DNA of 16,210 nucleotides from an uncultured Planctomycetaceae bacterium (GTDB lineage Bacteria; Planctomycetota; Planctomycetia; Pirellulales; Pirellulaceae), in NCBI GenBank assembly GCA_903927685.1, contig CAIYOB010000512.1, forward strand, positions 1 through 16,210, in the 5' to 3' direction. Shown here piece by piece: positions 14,395 to 16,210 of the stretch (the stretch's first letter is position 1; every line of letters begins with the position of its first letter). The notes below the pieces were generated by a model. It saw only the letters and a program-made list of their open reading frames with translations, was not told where the DNA came from and searched no databases. A program made the position numbers and the translations under genes.

Positions 14395-15051
14395 ATGTCA
14401 CCAGCTGAGGCATCCTCCCTGGGAGTTGTCGCCTATTTGGCTCTGTTCGCAGCGGTGGGCATGCTGTTTCTGTTCGTGAACCTGCTGCTGGGACGGTTCC
14501 TGCGACCGGTCAATCCGCAACCCGAGAAGTTGGCGGTCTATGAGTGCGGCGAGCCGACGATCGGTTCCTCGTTTGTCCAATTCGACTTGCGGTTCTACGT
14601 GGTCGCCCTGCTGTTCATCATCTTTGACGTCGAAGTCGCGTTCTTTTTCCCCTGGGCGACGGTGTTCGGCAAGTCGATGCATGTGGCCGACGAACGCCTG
14701 GTCGTGGTCGAGTCCGAGCCCCCCCAACTCACGCGGGATGCCAAACTGTTGTACCGCGAACTAGGTGTCGTCGATCCGGTGTTGCCCACGGAGATCCCCG
14801 CCAGTCTGGCCGGACGAGTGCCCTACGGCGCGGATTCCAGCCAGGTCATCAAGGCCAGCTTCCGGCAACTCGCTTGGCTGACCATGCTCGATATCGGCTT
14901 GTTTTTTGCCGTGCTGATGGTGGGTTTCGCCTATGTGTGGAAGCGGGGTGATCTGGACTGGGTCCGCGCCGTCAGTGGCGAGCGGCCGAAGCGGCGAGGT
15001 ACTGCGCCCGCGGTGCATGACTTGATCGAGGAGCCCGTGTGTTCGGTGTGA
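14395..15051 (+). CDS. nuoA: NADH-quinone oxidoreductase subunit A, enlarged
   Basis: The gene encodes 218 residues from the ATG at 14395, against about 120-150 for most NuoA proteins. The family features are present: first membrane helix (about 12-34), YECG (49-52) in the long TM1-TM2 loop, [25 protein letters not shown] (64-88) forming TM2 with the acidic DVE, and a third helix (about 160-183). Between TM2 and TM3 is an extra, mostly polar segment of about 65 residues (92-156), and there is a 30-residue tail after TM3. NuoA helps form the quinone-site end of the membrane arm next to NuoH, NuoJ and the NuoB/D module. It ends four bases before nuoC. Confidence 0.94.
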   Translation: MSPAEASSLGVVAYLALFAAVGMLFLFVNLLLGRFLRPVNPQPEKLAVYECGEPTIGSSFVQFDLRFYVVALLFIIFDVEVAFFFPWATVFGKSMHVADERLVVVESEPPQLTRDAKLLYRELGVVDPVLPTEIPASLAGRVPYGADSSQVIKASFRQLAWLTMLDIGLFFAVLMVGFAYVWKRGDLDWVRAVSGERPKRRGTAPAVHDLIEEPVCSV

Positions 15052-15055
15052 AGCC

Positions 15056-15586
15056 ATGAATGTACTGGAACTTGCCAAAGATCTGCAGCCGCGATTCGGT
15101 GACAGCGTCGTGGGCGTGTCGGCGGAGACGGGCGATCCGTGGATCGAGTTGGCGCCCAGCGCGCTGGTACCCGTCTGTCAATTCCTCCGCGACGAGCCCC
15201 GCCTGCAATTCAACCTGTTGAACTGCATCACCGGGGTCGATTATCTGCACACCGATCCGAAGAAGGCGGCCAAGTCCACGTGGCAGCCGCACCTGGAGAT
15301 CATCTACCATCTGTCCAGCCTGACGCACAAGCACTCGCTGGTCTTGAAAGTCAAACTGCCGCGCTGGCAGGACGACCGCGCCGGCCAATTGCCGGAAGTG
15401 CCGTCGGTCAGCGGGTTGTGGAAGACCGCTGCCTGGCACGAGCGCGAAGCCTATGACATGCTGGGCGTCTGGTTCACGGGACACCCGGATCTGCGGCGTA
15501 TCCTGTGCCCGGAAGACTGGGTCGGGCACCCCTTGCGAAAAGACTACGAGATGCCGCTGGAGTATCACGGCATTCGAGGGCGCTAG
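15056..15586 (+). CDS. nuoC: NADH-quinone oxidoreductase subunit C (30 kDa subunit)
   Basis: The gene encodes 176 residues from the ATG at 15056, four bases after the nuoA stop. The family signature is [24 protein letters not shown] (127-150), followed by [15 protein letters not shown] (153-167), where the LRKDY motif is near universal. The N-terminal half is the variable alpha/beta domain, with NCITGVDYL. NuoC is a hydrophilic structural subunit of the connecting module and carries no cofactor. It is separate from nuoD, not fused to it as in Escherichia coli. In the classical order nuoB would lie between nuoA and nuoC, but there is no room for it here. Confidence 0.96.
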   Translation: MNVLELAKDLQPRFGDSVVGVSAETGDPWIELAPSALVPVCQFLRDEPRLQFNLLNCITGVDYLHTDPKKAAKSTWQPHLEIIYHLSSLTHKHSLVLKVKLPRWQDDRAGQLPEVPSVSGLWKTAAWHEREAYDMLGVWFTGHPDLRRILCPEDWVGHPLRKDYEMPLEYHGIRGR

Positions 15587-15603
15587 AAGCCACGAGAGAC
15601 AAT

Positions 15604-16210
15604 ATGCCCACGGCCACGCACGACACCCGAATTGTCGAATTTGACGTCCAGACGGACGAAATGCTCATCAATATGGGACCGCAGCATCCCAGCACGCATG
15701 GCGTGCTGCGGTTGGCCCTGCGGACCGACGGCGAGGTGGTGTCCGACGTCGAACCGCACATCGGCTATCTGCATCGCTGTGCCGAGAAGATCGGGGAGAA
15801 CTTGTCGCCGCGGCAATGGATTCCTTATACCGACCGCATGGACTATCTGGCCGGCATGAATATGAACATCGGCTGGGCGCTGGCGGTCGAGAAGTTGCTG
15901 AAGCTGGAGGTACCGGAAAAGGGGCGGCACTTGCGGGTCATTATCGGGGAAATGAACCGCATCGCCAGCCACCTGGTGGCGATGGGCGCCTACGGGCTGG
16001 ACCTCGGCTCGTTCACGCCCTTCCTGTACGCGTTTCGCGAGCGGGAGCGAATCCTGGACTTGTTCGAGGAAGCCTGCGGTGCGCGATTGACCTACAGCTA
16101 TTTCACGCCGGGCGGGGCGACGGGCGACCTGCCGCGAGGCTGGACCGACAAATGCCTGGCGTTCCTGACGCAGTTCGAGCCGGTGATCCAGGAGTATCAC
16201 ACGCTGCTGA
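15604..16210 (+). CDS. nuoD: NADH-quinone oxidoreductase subunit D (49 kDa subunit), cut by the window end
   Basis: The gene starts at ATG 15604, 17 bp after the nuoC stop, with GAGAG upstream, and stays open to the last base, giving the first 202 residues of about 400. Family motifs: INMGPQHPSTHGVLRL near the N-terminus, with the conserved HPSTHG loop at the quinone site, then EPHIGYLHRCAEKIGENL, DRMDYLAGMNMN and EMNRIASHLVAMG. NuoD forms the quinone-binding pocket with NuoB and descends from the large subunit of NiFe hydrogenases; the hydrogenase nickel cysteines are absent as expected (RCAEK instead of a CxxC motif). The 3' half and the remaining nuo genes should follow beyond the window. 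Confidence 0.96.
   Translation, partial: MPTATHDTRIVEFDVQTDEMLINMGPQHPSTHGVLRLALRTDGEVVSDVEPHIGYLHRCAEKIGENLSPRQWIPYTDRMDYLAGMNMNIGWALAVEKLLKLEVPEKGRHLRVIIGEMNRIASHLVAMGAYGLDLGSFTPFLYAFRERERILDLFEEACGARLTYSYFTPGGATGDLPRGWTDKCLAFLTQFEPVIQEYHTLL

Noticed and set aside
14668..14862. The extra segment of NuoA as a fused NuoB
   Set aside because: It lacks any cysteine, whereas NuoB needs a CC pair and two further cysteines for cluster N2.

Overview
This looks like a chromosomal segment of a high-GC bacterium of the phylum Planctomycetota, probably related to the Pirellulales. The evidence is a DUF1559 protein with a type IV pilin-like N-terminus followed by a small lipoprotein with a carboxypeptidase-regulatory-like fold (a very common planctomycete pair), a Tat-exported Gfo/Idh/MocA oxidoreductase, a csrA gene, intergenic repeats of the 'CTCGCTGGCGCTTCGGGTTACG' type, and many long antisense shadow frames typical of GC-rich coding DNA. 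The lineage is inferred from gene content; no rRNA is present.

Layout. (1) 1-2312, minus strand: a DUF1559 pseudopilin-like gene and a lipoprotein gene, a block of three 36-bp tandem repeats, then a small membrane protein resembling CrtO-type acyltransferases. (2) 2313-2859: a gene-poor stretch with a large inverted-repeat element. (3) 2860-4750, minus strand: a Tat-exported oxidoreductase followed by a small protein with a RecQ C-terminus-like tail. (4) 5249-6739, plus strand: a soluble PAS-HisKA-HATPase-REC hybrid histidine kinase, divergent from the oxidoreductase across about 500 bp. (5) 6885-12066, minus strand: a tight six-gene run in the order Gfo/Idh/MocA dehydrogenase, sugar-phosphate isomerase/epimerase-like TIM barrel, ROK sugar kinase, deoxyribose-phosphate aldolase (deoC), yraN and a carbon-nitrogen hydrolase of the N-carbamoylputrescine amidase type. 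Taken together the first four look like a sugar oxidation, isomerisation, phosphorylation and aldol-cleavage route. (6) 12314-12386: tRNA-Glu(TTC) with a good sigma-70 type promoter and a strong hairpin terminator. (7) 12573-12797, minus strand: csrA. (8) 13198-16210, plus strand: the start of a respiratory complex I cluster in a non-canonical order, nuoI - DUF2203 - nuoA - nuoC - nuoD (cut by the window end), without nuoB between nuoA and nuoC.

The most notable non-coding signals are a family of nested-hairpin repeats (three copies, each just 3' of one or two genes, one copy inverted), an exact 28-bp direct repeat flanking one copy of it, and perfect palindromes in the histidine kinase upstream region and at the presumed start of csrA transcription. 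I see no CRISPR array, prophage, transposase or obvious defence or biosynthetic cluster. The strongest candidates for something under-described are the sugar operon, the rearranged complex I cluster with its enlarged NuoA, and the 3'-end hairpin family.
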